A stretch of 39,174 bases of DNA from Paracoccaceae bacterium. GTDB taxonomy: Bacteria > Pseudomonadota > Alphaproteobacteria > Rhodobacterales > Rhodobacteraceae. Made by a program: the position numbers and the translations under genes. Where the stretch lies: positions 1-39,174 of the forward strand of contig JAOGIM010000016.1 in NCBI GenBank assembly GCA_028150825.1, in the 5' to 3' direction. Below are positions 7,159-17,279 of this stretch, piece after piece. Below the pieces are notes generated by a model. The model was given only the letters and a program-made list of their open reading frames with translations, ran no database searches and was not told the DNA's origin. Numbering within the stretch: the first letter of the stretch is position 1; every line of letters begins with the position of its first letter.

Positions 7159-7370
7159 ACGTACCCTAGGCCCCTTGGTCAAAAACCCATCGGGATAATA
7201 GAGCAGACCTTGATACCCCTTTTTGCGCCACAGTCTAAAGACGGACTACACACTGGGTTTGGCTCAAGCAGTTAACTTAAAAAAATATTATAAAATAATT
7301 ACATATAGTGCCCTATCACTAGCGGTTACATAAAAATGCGGTATCATAATACCCTATAAGAGGTGATGTT
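7159..7370. other. Non-coding leader region of the HGGxSTG gene
   Basis: There is no gene here. The first part is GC-balanced; the last 100 bases are AT-rich (a run resembling AAAAAAATATTATAAAATAA), consistent with a promoter region for the gene at 7371. A GAGGTGATGTT ribosome site ends it. Confidence 0.4.
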
Positions 7371-7712
7371 ATGAAATTAGCAAAAGGTAACGTTAAGATC
7401 GGTATTGAGACCCGCTTTGGCCCCAATTGGCCGGGTCAGCGATGTCTAGCAAAGACGCGGCGGGGTACAAATTGCCAGAGAGCCGCATTCAAGCACAATG
7501 GCTGCTGTGCCATGCATGGTGGACTATCTACTGGAGCACTCACTCCTGAGGGCCTACAGCGCATCTCAGAGGCTAATCTTAAGCATGGACGTCAGACTAA
7601 GGCTAAACTGGAAGCCCAGCGCCATGCTGCGATGGTAGGGCGTCGGGTGATGGGTGAGCTGAGGCGGCTCGAACAACAGATCTTGGATGCGGGGCTTATG
7701 CCTGATGATTGA
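7371..7712 (+). CDS. HGGxSTG-motif protein (mobile-element associated), copy 1
   Basis: A 113-residue protein with FGPNWPGQRCLAKTRRGTNC, then CCAMHGGLSTGALTPEGLQR. The Cys and His spacing (C-x8-C, C-x3-H) suggests a small zinc-binding knuckle. The C-terminal half is a basic, probably helical region (EAQRHAAMVGRRVMGELRRL). Such proteins occur in phages, integrative elements and alphaproteobacterial genomes, and are named only by their HGGxSTG motif. Function is unknown; DNA or RNA binding is a guess from charge. Ribosome site AGAGGTG precedes the ATG by about 6 bases. A shorter relative lies convergently 64 bases downstream. Confidence 0.75.
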   Translation: MKLAKGNVKIGIETRFGPNWPGQRCLAKTRRGTNCQRAAFKHNGCCAMHGGLSTGALTPEGLQRISEANLKHGRQTKAKLEAQRHAAMVGRRVMGELRRLEQQILDAGLMPDD

Positions 7713-7775
7713 GTTGGCAGATAAAAAACCCATCCACCCCAACTGCAAACCGGCCTGTGTGCAAGTCTTTTTGTG

Positions 7776-7967
7776 TTAATTAGAATTTCGTAGGCGCGCA
7801 AGACCGTCCTTGGTCCTAGGTCCAGTGCTTGCCCCTCCGTGGAGCCTGCAGCGCCCCAAAGGGAGTCTAGCAGGACGCTGGCAAGGCGTGCCTCTGCGCG
7901 TTTGGGCCTCGCATCTCTGACCCTGCCAGTTTGGGCCGTATAGCCATGGTCTGGGGTTGGTTTTCAT
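7776..7967 (-). CDS. HGGxSTG-motif protein, copy 2 (short)
   Basis: A 63-residue protein sharing with its neighbour GPNWQGQRCEAQTRRGTPCQ and GRCRLHGGASTGPRTKDGLA. It keeps the Cys/His motif but lacks the long basic C-terminal helix, ending seven residues after the motif. The ATG at 7967 is chosen over the TTG three codons upstream. It faces the longer copy tail to tail. GGTCC-type palindromes of the R-repeat style begin right at its 3' end, so it may have been shortened by a repeat insertion. Confidence 0.65.
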   Translation of the reverse strand: MKTNPRPWLYGPNWQGQRCEAQTRRGTPCQRPARLPLGRCRLHGGASTGPRTKDGLARLRNSN

Positions 7968-8039
7968 AGTGCTCAACTATCATCGGTTTATGGGGTTTTA
8001 TTATACCCCATATTGGATGGCTTTGCTAGGCATGCGTGT

Positions 8040-8258
8040 CTTGGTCCACGGATCACGGACCGAGCAAAACCATCCAACACCAACTGAGCTCAGGCAACAA
8101 TGTACAGGAAGCAGGTGGATATTCCATTGTCCGTGGCCCATGGCCCGTGGTTCCCAGTCCACGGGCCTAGGAAAGATGGTCCAGTGACCCCAGGCCAGAT
8201 TTGATGTAGCAAAATGGGGAGTGATTTGTTTTTACACGAAGTTACAAAATCACCCTGT
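8040..8258 (+). repeat. Dispersed repeat family R, copy 2 (core plus tail)
   Basis: This contains GGACCGAGCAAAACCATCCA, then CCCGTGGTTCCCAGTCCACG with GGGCCTAGGAAAGATGGTCC, GATTTGATGTAGCAAAATGG and GAAGTTACAAAATCACC. All blocks are in the same order as in the copy at 11820-12055. It abuts the stop codon of oxyR. Confidence 0.75.
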
Positions 8259-8263
8259 CGGTC

Positions 8264-9208
8264 TTAAATGCTTTTGTCTGACTCTGCCCGTTCAGCGCAT
8301 TCTCTAGTGCTGTCTCGCTTTTTTTGGCCAACACCGCGGATGATCTCTCCGATCTCAGTCAACTGGACAGACATTGGGTTCGTGGTTCGCCATAACATAC
8401 CGATTGTGCGCTTGGGTGCTGGATTAGGGAACCTGACGATTGAAACATCAGATGAACGAGCCTCGAGGCTTATCCCTATCTCTGGAATGAGCGTCACGCC
8501 CATTCCAGCACCTACCATCTGTACGAGGGTTGAAAGAGAATTCCCTTCCATTAACCGTTGCGGTCGCACCTTCGAGATTTGGCACACCGACAGGGCTTGA
8601 TCTCGAAAACAATGCCCCTCTTCGAGCAATAACAAGCGCATCGTCTGGAGGAGTTCGAGACTTGGGATTTTCTTTTTTGCGTCCCCCTTTGGTCGCACCA
8701 GCGCAAATTCTTCTTCGAACAGTGCAGACTCCTTAAGCTTTGCTTCAGTGATAGGCAGTGCGACGACTGCAAAATCTAGAAGATTTCCCGATAAACCTTC
8801 AATCAAAGACTTCGTCTTTGATTCGCGTACCTCAAGTTCCAATCCGGGATAGCGCTCTGATATAGCCAAAAGGATGTCAGGCAGTATATAAGGGGCCACG
8901 GTTGGAATTATACCAAGCCTTAAGCGTCCAGACAACGGATTTTTAGACGAACGCATGATATTTTCTAGTTCTTCGACGGCCATAAGGATCTGCCGTCCCT
9001 TTCTGTTAAAGTCTTTCCCCACTGTGGTCAGACGGATCCTCGGGGAACTGCGTTCGACGAGATTAGTACCAAACACTGCTTCCAACTCTTTAACTTGCAA
9101 GGAAAGAGCTGGCTGAGAGATTGAACATGCCTCAGCGGCGCGACCAAAGTGCTGGTAGCGGGCCAACGCATCAAAGTAGCGTAGCTGCTTGAATGTTAAA
9201 TTTGTCAT
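8264..9208 (-). CDS. oxyR: OxyR, LysR-type hydrogen-peroxide sensor and activator
   Basis: A 314-residue LysR-type regulator. The N-terminal winged helix-turn-helix (residues 5-65) reads LRYFDALARYQHFGRAAEAC and SQPALSLQVKELE. The C-terminal sensing domain carries the OxyR redox pair Cys200 and Cys209 in EEGHCFRDQALSVC, equivalent to E. coli Cys199/Cys208, which form a disulfide on peroxide exposure. The GAGMGVTLIPE motif is also typical. It is divergent from katG with a 123-base shared control region, the classic arrangement in which OxyR activates catalase-peroxidase and controls itself. The C-terminus (after about residue 295) is hydrophilic and probably variable. Confidence 0.93.
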   Translation of the reverse strand: MTNLTFKQLRYFDALARYQHFGRAAEACSISQPALSLQVKELEAVFGTNLVERSSPRIRLTTVGKDFNRKGRQILMAVEELENIMRSSKNPLSGRLRLGIIPTVAPYILPDILLAISERYPGLELEVRESKTKSLIEGLSGNLLDFAVVALPITEAKLKESALFEEEFALVRPKGDAKKKIPSLELLQTMRLLLLEEGHCFRDQALSVCQISKVRPQRLMEGNSLSTLVQMVGAGMGVTLIPEIGISLEARSSDVSIVRFPNPAPKRTIGMLWRTTNPMSVQLTEIGEIIRGVGQKKRDSTRECAERAESDKSI

Positions 9209-9254
9209 AGGCTCAGCTTATCGTAACGGTAAGATTATTCAATTTGAATTTATA

Positions 9255-9272
9255 ATAGCTGGAGGTCTATAG
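9255..9272. promoter_or_regulatory. Candidate OxyR operator between oxyR and katG
   Basis: ATAG (9255-9258) and CTAT (9267-9270) form a dyad with 8 bases between them, overlapping a second ATAG at 9269-9272. The E. coli OxyR half-site has 7 bases between ATAG and CTAT, so the match is imperfect. Its position, about 47 bases from the oxyR start and 60 from katG, is right for a shared operator. Confidence 0.35.
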
Positions 9273-9280
9273 TGTCTTGA

Positions 9281-11506
<2,226 letters not shown>

Positions 11507-11619
11507 CCTAATATTCGCCTGGGCAGCCAGCTTGCCTGGGCGACGTTGTTGATCAACCGAACAAAAAGATGGGAGCTGTCAAACACATGAGAACCCCCAT
11601 CATATTGCTAGCACGGCCT

Positions 11620-12055
11620 AAATCTGCGCACTCAATAGTTGCCGCCGCTAAGCGAGAGCAGCGGCACGGGTTAGTTTAAAATTGCGGATGGATGGCGAAG
11701 TAAACCCAACAAAACCAAATTTAAATGAATTCACTAACCCAACCCTAAAGCCCCAAGGTCCGAGGCGCACGGCCCGTGATCCGGGGTCCCCGATCCTTGG
11801 GCGTGTGTCTCAACTGTAGCGATTAGGTACAGTAACCCAAGCTCGTGGACCATGGCCCGAGCAAAAGCCATCCAATACGAACTGGACCAAGGAGCACTAT
11901 AGATAGGACATGAGTGGGTACTGTATTATTCAGGGCCCTGGCTCTTGGTTCCCGGTCCACGGGCCTAGGCAAGATGGTCCTCGGTCCCGAGCTGGTTTTG
12001 ATGTAGCGAGATGCAGGGTGTTTTGTCATTAGGCGAAGTTACAAACTCGTTCGTC
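11620..12055 (+). repeat. Dispersed repeat family R, copy 3 (longest: head, core, tail)
   Basis: The head (11620-11770) contains AATCTGCGCACTCAATAGTT and a GCCGCT...AGCGGC hairpin. The core (11820-11990) has GTGGACCATGGCCCGAGC, CCATCCAATAC and TGGTTCCCGGTCCACGG. The tail (11990-12055) has TTTTGATGTAGCGAGATGC and GGCGAAGTTACAAACTCG. This is the only copy with all three parts and defines the family order. No ORF with coding character is present. Together with its flanks it fills most of the 0.8 kb between katG and the HAD gene. Confidence 0.75.
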
Positions 12056-12295
12056 CGATCTTCAGTAGTTTTGTTTGACAGTGACTTTCGGGCAGTTTCT
12101 CCACCGGAATAGGGTATCGAATGTCTGAGGCGCTATAGTTATGTCAGTTTATATCCAAATGGATCTCGTTCGGCAGTAATCGTCCAAATTTAGCAACTAT
12201 TTTTAAACTTTTGGATGAAAGGATCGAATTTTACTGCCGTTGATCTAACTTTAAAATATTAATGAATTCCTATTGATTTGAAAGGCGCAAGCTTC

Positions 12296-12955
12296 GTGAA
12301 GGCACTTTTTTTTGGCTCGATTGGCACTATCGTTGAAACGTCACAGCTGCAGTATGATGCATTCCATGTCGCGTTTGCGCAGCATGGCCTAGACTGGCAT
12401 TGGGACCTGCCGACTTACCGAGATATGTTGAAGATATCGGGTGGTGCCAACCGCATCAGTGTCTTTGCAGATAAACGCAACGAGCGGGTCGATGCGGCGG
12501 CTATTCACGCGACGAAAACGTCGTGGTTTATTGAAAAATTACAATCTGACACTGTCAAACCGCTTTCTTATGTAAGCTTCGGCCTCAAAGCGGCTCAAGA
12601 ATACGGGATGAAGACTGGGTTTGTCTCTACAACCGAGAAAGCCACGGTCCAAATTATCGCTCAAAAACTGGTCGCTGAAAGTCATCAAGGTTTTGACATT
12701 ATAACACATCGTGGACTTGGGTTGCCCGAAAAACCCGAACCAGATGCTTACATTCACGCGTTTGAAGCTCTTGGGATTGAAGCACAAAACGCGATTGTTA
12801 TCGAAGATAACGTCGATGGCGTTGCGGCGGCCAAAACTGCGGGCGCACGTGTAGTTGGCGTGCCGGGTGCTTTTGCAAAGCAGACCGATTTGGGAGCAAC
12901 AGATACAACCTTTGGCTCAGGATCAGATATTCAATGGGTAAGCTTGCTTACCTGA
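12296..12955 (+). CDS. HAD-superfamily protein (CbbY-like) lacking the catalytic aspartate
   Basis: A 219-residue HAD-IA/CbbY-type fold. Motif III (LPEKPEPDAY) and motif IV (VIEDNVDGVAAAKTAG, Mg-binding) are intact. Motif I, normally DxDGT with the nucleophile Asp first, reads FGSIGT (Gly7, Ile9), so both carboxylates are gone. From memory, the same FGSIGT start occurs in other Rhodobacterales proteins, so this looks like a conserved variant rather than damage. It may bind sugar phosphates without hydrolysing them. I prefer the GTG at 12296 (MKALFFGSIGT), with AAGG about 10 bases upstream, over the TTG at 12278. It stands alone between R repeats. Confidence 0.8.
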   Translation: MKALFFGSIGTIVETSQLQYDAFHVAFAQHGLDWHWDLPTYRDMLKISGGANRISVFADKRNERVDAAAIHATKTSWFIEKLQSDTVKPLSYVSFGLKAAQEYGMKTGFVSTTEKATVQIIAQKLVAESHQGFDIITHRGLGLPEKPEPDAYIHAFEALGIEAQNAIVIEDNVDGVAAAKTAGARVVGVPGAFAKQTDLGATDTTFGSGSDIQWVSLLT

Positions 12956-13014
12956 TTTTCTGGGTTAAATTGGTGCTGTTAACCTAGTGCGAACTCGCAT
13001 CAGATTGCCGGCTA

Positions 13015-13172
13015 AGCTTAAATCTATGCACTCAATAATTGATGCCACTCAGCAATAGCAGCGTTACGGTTTAGCTTGAAATTGGTGCGTGATTAGCGAT
13101 GGCATCCGAACAATTTTACCCCCAAATGAATTTACAAAGCTAATACTTAAGGGCCGTGGTCCAAGACGCAGT
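13015..13172 (+). repeat. Dispersed repeat family R, copy 4 (head only)
   Basis: CTTAAATCTATGCACTCAAT, CCACTCAGCAATAGCAGCG, ACGGTTTAGCTTGAAATTGG and finally GTGGTCCAAGACGCAGTGGG follow the order of the head of copy 3. Core and tail are missing. It lies 60 bases after the HAD gene and before the convergent hydrolase end. Confidence 0.65.
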
Positions 13173-13259
13173 GGGCCTTAAATGGGGGTTCTCGTTCTTG
13201 CTCTGCGGTGTGACGTTTTAAGATTTGGCCAAGTAACCCAATAATTTCAAGATTTTTGT

Positions 13260-14108
13260 TTAGACGTGATCAGTCAGAAAACGGCGCATAACCTTTTCTG
13301 CACCTTCTGGATCGTCCCGATGCGGTCCGTGCCCACAACCCTCAAACATCTGGAGGTGAGCATTATCACCGATAGCGTTAGCAATTTCTTGAGAGCAAAT
13401 AGGTGGCGTGACAGGATCGATGGTTCCTCCAATAACCAGTGTGGGACATGTGATGGCTTCAATCTCGCTACGCATGTCCATCCGAGCCATTTCATCAACA
13501 AAGAAATGTAGAGCTACTTCAGGACGCTCGATAGCACGATCACGGAAAACACTTGCTGCTGCCGCGTTAGGGTTGCTGTAAAGCGGTAGGCAGACATCCC
13601 CATAAGCATCATAAGTCTCTTGGGATGGGTTGGAAAAAAATTGACGGGCTATCTCTGCAGCGTTGTCCCCACCAAGCTGGCTCATCATTTTTACAGTCTC
13701 ATCCAGACGAAACTGCGCAGCCGTCGAGGAAAGGATCAATTTCGACACTTCTTTTGGATGACGTGCCACATAATGCATCGCCACCATTCCTCCAAAAGAT
13801 TGTCCAAAGACAGCAGGCGAAACAATGCCTAAAGTTCTACAAAATACTGCAAGATCGTCAGCCCATTGATCCAGATACCAAGTTTCCTTTTCGCCTGATG
13901 AACGTCCACAACCGCGATGATCCAGATAAATCAACTGGTGTGTATCGCTGTAACGATCAAAATAGGGGCGCAACGTTGAATGGTCATAGCCGGGACCACC
14001 ATGCAGCAAGATCAACGTTGGACGCTGCGCCATATCACGGGTTGCAGCATTCAGGCTCTCACCAACTACGTCAAAAAATAGGCGGGCGGATCCAACATCA
14101 ACAAACAT
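13260..14108 (-). CDS. Alpha/beta hydrolase, proline-iminopeptidase-like
   Basis: A 282-residue cytoplasmic alpha/beta-hydrolase. The oxyanion region reads LILLHGGPGYDHS (HGGPG is typical of proline iminopeptidases), then LDHRGCGRS. The nucleophile elbow is GQSFGG with Ser104. The acid is probably the Asp of GGTIDPVTPP and the base His that of GCGHGPHRDDP near the C-terminus. The triad is therefore complete and the length usual. Substrate could be a prolyl peptide or a small ester/lactone; the sequence cannot decide. The ATG has a clean AAGGAG site 7 bases upstream. It appears to be monocistronic, with a P-cassette remnant about 60 bases beyond its start. Confidence 0.88.
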   Translation of the reverse strand: MFVDVGSARLFFDVVGESLNAATRDMAQRPTLILLHGGPGYDHSTLRPYFDRYSDTHQLIYLDHRGCGRSSGEKETWYLDQWADDLAVFCRTLGIVSPAVFGQSFGGMVAMHYVARHPKEVSKLILSSTAAQFRLDETVKMMSQLGGDNAAEIARQFFSNPSQETYDAYGDVCLPLYSNPNAAAASVFRDRAIERPEVALHFFVDEMARMDMRSEIEAITCPTLVIGGTIDPVTPPICSQEIANAIGDNAHLQMFEGCGHGPHRDDPEGAEKVMRRFLTDHV

Positions 14109-14166
14109 CGCATAGCTCCTTAATTTTGGCTAAAACAAATAGATTTCCCGATACACTAAGCATCGG

Positions 14167-14235
14167 CTAACTTAAGCCCCCGCCTGTGTGCCTGGGGGTC
14201 GCTACGATTGCCAGTGTTATCAGGATGGTGCGCAT
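14167..14235 (-). repeat. Signal-peptide cassette P, copy 3 (orphan 22-codon ORF)
   Basis: On the minus strand the DNA reads ATGCGCACCATCCTGATAAC and continues like the first 60 bases of the ClpP-fold gene. The frame encodes MRTILITLAIVATPRHTGGG, then Leu-Ser and a stop. The second half has shifted relative to the intact copy by small indels. There is no gene body after it. Confidence 0.7.
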
Positions 14236-14286
14236 GGGGTTAATACCGTAGTTAGACGTGGGTTAAGATTTAAAACTCTACTTATT

Positions 14287-14850
14287 TTATCTTGCACCTT
14301 TAGATGCGTTACATGATCGACAAAGGACCTGATAGGTCACTATATCGTTGTGATATTTTATCCAAGACTGCTCATTTTTAAGTTTCCAACCTAATTCCTC
14401 ATCGTAATATGCCTCCGGTTCGCCAACTTGTTCAGTAAAAGACTTTTGGATTTCTAGGAATGAAATATCTTTGTGATCAGCTTGTGGATGCTCAGTGGAA
14501 CCGCAAAAGGAGCATACTTTTTCTTGTCGTGACAGCCAGTCCTTTTGGTAAAATTGGAGCGACTCTCTCATAACTTTGTTAGTTACGTTCTTCCTATATT
14601 GATTTTCTGTAAGCCGCTGTACAGCTTTTTGCCAACTAAAAGAACCTCCACGAATTTTCCACTCTGGACATGAGCAGTGTAAATGTCTTGCAGGCGCTTG
14701 GTTTGGTTTATTAGGAACTCTTTTTATCCAATCAAATGAAACGCCACTGAATTGTTCAAATTCTTCAAGATGCTTTTGAGTAAATTCCTCGCCAATTGAA
14801 TAATTATCAATGATCTCTTGAGCCCTTGCATGTCGTTCTTTCTTTTTCAT
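14287..14850 (-). CDS. HNH-type zinc-finger protein, putative nuclease
   Basis: A 187-residue protein. The C-terminal half holds an HNH-like core: CSFCG (Cys113, Cys116), ADHKD (Asp125, His126) and LCRSCNASKGAR (Cys177, Cys180, Asn181). The four Cys would bind structural zinc and the DH/N residues would form the nuclease site. The N-terminal half is charged and helical (KKKERHARAQEII) with two further Cys at HCSCPEW. Candidates are a restriction or homing-type endonuclease or a phage HNH protein; no methylase is adjacent. The ATG at 14850 is preferred, since the longer frame would start inside S copy 4. The AT-rich body and the P/S repeats directly upstream suggest acquisition. Confidence 0.72.
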   Translation of the reverse strand: MKKKERHARAQEIIDNYSIGEEFTQKHLEEFEQFSGVSFDWIKRVPNKPNQAPARHLHCSCPEWKIRGGSFSWQKAVQRLTENQYRKNVTNKVMRESLQFYQKDWLSRQEKVCSFCGSTEHPQADHKDISFLEIQKSFTEQVGEPEAYYDEELGWKLKNEQSWIKYHNDIVTYQVLCRSCNASKGAR

Positions 14851-14885
14851 AAAAAAGATTCCATCATTGCGATTTAAATTAGAAT

Positions 14886-14956
14886 TCCCCGAAACCCTAG
14901 CCGAACAGAGCCACATCCGTAAAGATACCGATTGGTTAGAATTGTTTGCTAATCTC
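14886..14956 (-). repeat. Short dispersed repeat family S, copy 4
   Basis: On the minus strand: TTAGCAAACAATTCTAACCA, ATCGGTATCTTTACGGATG, TTCGGCTAGGGTTTCGG. It ends about 35 bases before the HNH gene start and points toward it. Immediately upstream, and contiguous with it, is P copy 4. Confidence 0.75.
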
Positions 14957-15016
14957 AGCCCCCGCCTGTGTGCCTAGGGTCGCTGTGAGTGCAAGTGTTA
15001 TCAGGATGGTGCGCTT
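14956..15016 (-). repeat. Signal-peptide cassette P, copy 4 (start codon lost)
   Basis: On the minus strand: AAGCGCACCATCCTGATAAC, then ACTTGCACTCACAGCGACC and ACACAGGCGGGGGCTGAG. The initiating ATG has become AAG. The translated frame (RTILITLALTATLGTQAGA) is otherwise the same signal peptide as in the ClpP-fold gene. It runs straight into S copy 4, the only place where P and S are fused. Confidence 0.7.
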
Positions 15017-15215
15017 GGGGTATGACTAACTCATTATTGAGAGCTAATTTATCTTTCAACGACGAAATTACCGAAGCCTTTATCAATATCGTCAGATGAG
15101 TTGTAAAGCATTCCATGCGCTGCTCCAGCGTTTTGACCCGCAAACGCTCCTAAAAGTTCTGCTGTTTCACTATACGTCGTGGCAAGTTCACCTATTTTTG
15201 ACGTCCCTCCAGAGA

Positions 15216-15410
15216 ATGAGCCTGTATTCTTCCATCAAGGAGGCTTTTGAGCTTTGTTTTCCAACTAAGGAGCTGGACAAGGTAACACATTCTGACAACC
15301 GACGTATGGCCGCTTGCTTGCTAAAAGCAGGTTGGAAAAAGAATGGACGTTATACAAGTGGCCCCAAGCGCAATCAAACCAAATATGTGCGGGTCAGTGA
15401 GGAAATTTAG
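15216..15410 (+). pseudogene. C-terminal scrap of a VapE/primase-type replication protein
   Basis: The last 64 codons read SSIKEAFELCFP, then SDNRRMAACLLKAGWKKNGR and RNQTKYVRVSEEI, the style of the winged-helix C-terminal end of VapE or phage primase-helicase proteins (RMAACLLKAGW followed by a basic strand). Upstream of about 15216 the frame stays open but loses family character, so only the tail survives. It is a second replication-gene remnant, distinct from that at 6366-7037. It is likewise followed immediately by a repeat array, which supports the identification. Confidence 0.45.
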
Positions 15411-15628
15411 TGCGTATAACTTTGCGTATGGAGCGCCCCAAAGTAAGACCTCAGAGGTAATAGAAAAAAAGCGTATGTGCGTATGACTATTCTTAGGAAA
15501 AATGCAAAGTAGTGTTAACTCATTGAATATGATATATATAATGGAGGCTAATGCAAGCTATGCTAAAACCATGCGCATTTAGAAGCGTGTGGAGAGTTGT
15601 ATGGAAAAGTCATGCGCATCATACGCAC
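15411..15628. repeat. GCGTATG-type repeats after the VapE-like remnant
   Basis: Beginning at the base after the stop codon, TGCGTATAACTTTGCGTATG (15411-15430) carries two units. GCGTATGTGCGTATGAC (15471-15487) carries two more. TCATGCGCATCATACGCAC (15610-15628) holds inverted units. The layout parallels the 17-bp inverted repeat after the primase remnant. No gene is visible between here and ureD; the stretch is AT-rich, with ATGATATATATAATGG near 15527. Confidence 0.6.
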
Positions 15629-15824
15629 GGAGGGATTTCGCAAGCAAATTTTATCTAATACCATCATGTAGCACTCTTTTTACAATGTTCATTTTTCAAT
15701 CACTTGCGCCCATTTTTTACTCAACCAGGCAAAGTTTTTGTAAATCCGCGCAACACCCAATCCCTTTCTTGCCAGACGTAAAAATTCCCACCACCTTTCT
15801 CTAGACAAACGCGTTGAGGATCGT

Positions 15825-16658
15825 ATGACAGCTCATCATTCCATAAAAAGAGATGTCGTCCTTCAGCGTGCGCGAGGGATGCTAAATATCAGCGTTGTGC
15901 GCGGTTCGGATGACCAATCGCGTCTTAAAGACCTTCGCCAGCAAGGGTCCTACCGTGCGGTTTTCCCGCGCCCTATTCAGGGCACCCTGGAAGCAGTGAT
16001 TATCAACACAGCCGGTGGCATCACGGGCGGGGACGAATTCGCTGTAGCAATTGCGGCCAACGATCACGCCAAAATTAGCGTCACGACTCAAGCCGCTGAG
16101 CGCATTTACCGAACGCCTGATTTTGAATTGGGTTCAATGCAAACAAGTCTTTGTACTAAACCAAACTCGCAGCTTTATTGGTTGCCTCAGGAAACGATCC
16201 TGTTTGAGGGCTCCCAACTTTGCAGGCGATTGGAGGCAGAAGTCGCTGAGGACTCAAAGTTCTTGATGGTCGAGCCATTGATTTTCGGAAGGAAAGCCTC
16301 TGGGGAAACCCTTAAGTCGTGTTACCTTGACGATAGTGTTTGCATAACCACTGGCGGAAAACCAATCTACGTCGATCGTATAAAACTCAGTGGTGACATC
16401 GCCTCGGTCCTCAAACGGCCTGCGGTCGCGAATGGTGGTAGCGCAATGGCCAGCATTGTTCTTGTCGACCCTACGGCCAAAGCGACGCTTGATGGTGTTA
16501 ACGCCCTGCTCCCCTCCTCTGCAGGTGCCAGCCTTTTGGCCGACAATATACTTGTTGTCCGCCTGGTGTGCGCTGACAGTTTTGCACTGCGCAATGCACT
16601 GCTCCCAGTCCTAAAACACCTAACACACAATGCTGTTCCCAAAAACTGGAGTTTATGA
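15825..16658 (+). CDS. ureD: Urease accessory protein UreD
   Basis: A 277-residue UreD/UreH family member. UreD is the scaffold that binds apo-urease and, with UreF and UreG, forms the complex through which nickel is delivered. Visible family motifs are YRAVFPRP near the N-terminus, INTAGGITGGD, VTTQAAERIYRT, WLPQETILFEGS and EPLIFGRKASGE. The start ATG has GAGGA 6 bases upstream. It is the first gene of the ureDABCEFG operon and lies only 3 bases from ureA. The promoter must lie in the preceding 400 bases, but no nitrogen-control site is obvious there. Confidence 0.95.
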   Translation: MTAHHSIKRDVVLQRARGMLNISVVRGSDDQSRLKDLRQQGSYRAVFPRPIQGTLEAVIINTAGGITGGDEFAVAIAANDHAKISVTTQAAERIYRTPDFELGSMQTSLCTKPNSQLYWLPQETILFEGSQLCRRLEAEVAEDSKFLMVEPLIFGRKASGETLKSCYLDDSVCITTGGKPIYVDRIKLSGDIASVLKRPAVANGGSAMASIVLVDPTAKATLDGVNALLPSSAGASLLADNILVVRLVCADSFALRNALLPVLKHLTHNAVPKNWSL

Positions 16659-16661
16659 AAG

Positions 16662-16964
16662 ATGCAATTAACCCCGCGCGAAAAAGATAAACTTCTGGTG
16701 GCTGTGGCCGCTGAAGTGGCACGCAAGCGGCTCGCCCGTGGTGTGCAGCTGAATTATCCTGAAGCTATCGCCCTTATTGCCGACGCCGTTGTTGAAGGGG
16801 CACGCGATGGACGTTCTGTTGCAGATATGATGGAGGCCGGAGCTCACATCATCACCCGCAATCAATGCATGGAAGGTATCCCCGAGATGATCAACGACGT
16901 TCAGGTCGAGGCCACCTTTCCTGACGGCACCAAACTGGTCACCGTTCACAACCCCATTCGATAG
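16662..16964 (+). CDS. ureA: Urease gamma subunit UreA
   Basis: A 100-residue structural subunit with the family sequence [43 protein letters not shown] and [20 protein letters not shown]. The length equals the standard bacterial UreA. It assembles with UreB and UreC into the (alpha-beta-gamma)3 urease. It starts 3 bases after ureD and is followed by ureB after 9 bases with a strong AGGAGG site, as expected for stoichiometric subunits. Confidence 0.98.
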   Translation: MQLTPREKDKLLVAVAAEVARKRLARGVQLNYPEAIALIADAVVEGARDGRSVADMMEAGAHIITRNQCMEGIPEMINDVQVEATFPDGTKLVTVHNPIR

Positions 16965-16973
16965 GAGGAGGCA

Positions 16974-17279
16974 ATGATTCCTGGAGAAATTTTTCCCGCC
17001 GATGGCGACCTCACCCTAAATGCAGACCGTGAGGCAATCACCCTGATGGTGGCGAATAGGGGCGACCGCCCCGTGCAGGTTGGCAGCCATTACCATTTTG
17101 CCGAAAGCAACGCCGCTTTGGATTTTGACCGTACCGCTGCCTATGGTCGACGCCTTGATATCGCGCCAGGCACCGCCGTACGTTTTGAGCCAGGCCAGCG
17201 GCGCGAAGTCAATTTGATTGAGATGTCAGGCGAGCGCCGTGTCTTTGGTTTTAACAACAAAGTAATGGGAGACCTCTAA
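16974..17279 (+). CDS. ureB: Urease beta subunit UreB
   Basis: A 101-residue protein with [30 protein letters not shown] and [16 protein letters not shown], all typical of UreB. Length is normal. It bridges alpha and gamma subunits and has no catalytic residues. AGGAGG lies directly before its ATG. Its TAA stop overlaps the ATG of ureC by one base, implying translational coupling. Confidence 0.98.
   Translation: MIPGEIFPADGDLTLNADREAITLMVANRGDRPVQVGSHYHFAESNAALDFDRTAAYGRRLDIAPGTAVRFEPGQRREVNLIEMSGERRVFGFNNKVMGDL

Noticed and set aside
11507-11545. Terminator directly after katG
   Set aside because: The two GCCTGGGC copies are direct, not inverted, repeats, and no T-run follows.
13625-14170. 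181-codon plus-strand frame opposite the alpha/beta hydrolase
   Set aside because: It is complementary to the hydrolase with its intact triad; the sequence is low in hydrophobic core and has no family resemblance.
14955-15143. 62-codon minus-strand frame upstream of the HNH gene
   Set aside because: Its second half is P copy 4 read in the wrong frame; no ribosome site.
15411-15824. A gene between the VapE-like scrap and ureD (71-codon frame at 15589)
   Set aside because: The composition is unlike a protein (Cys/Phe/Ser-rich, no ribosome site), and it begins within the GCGTATG repeat region.
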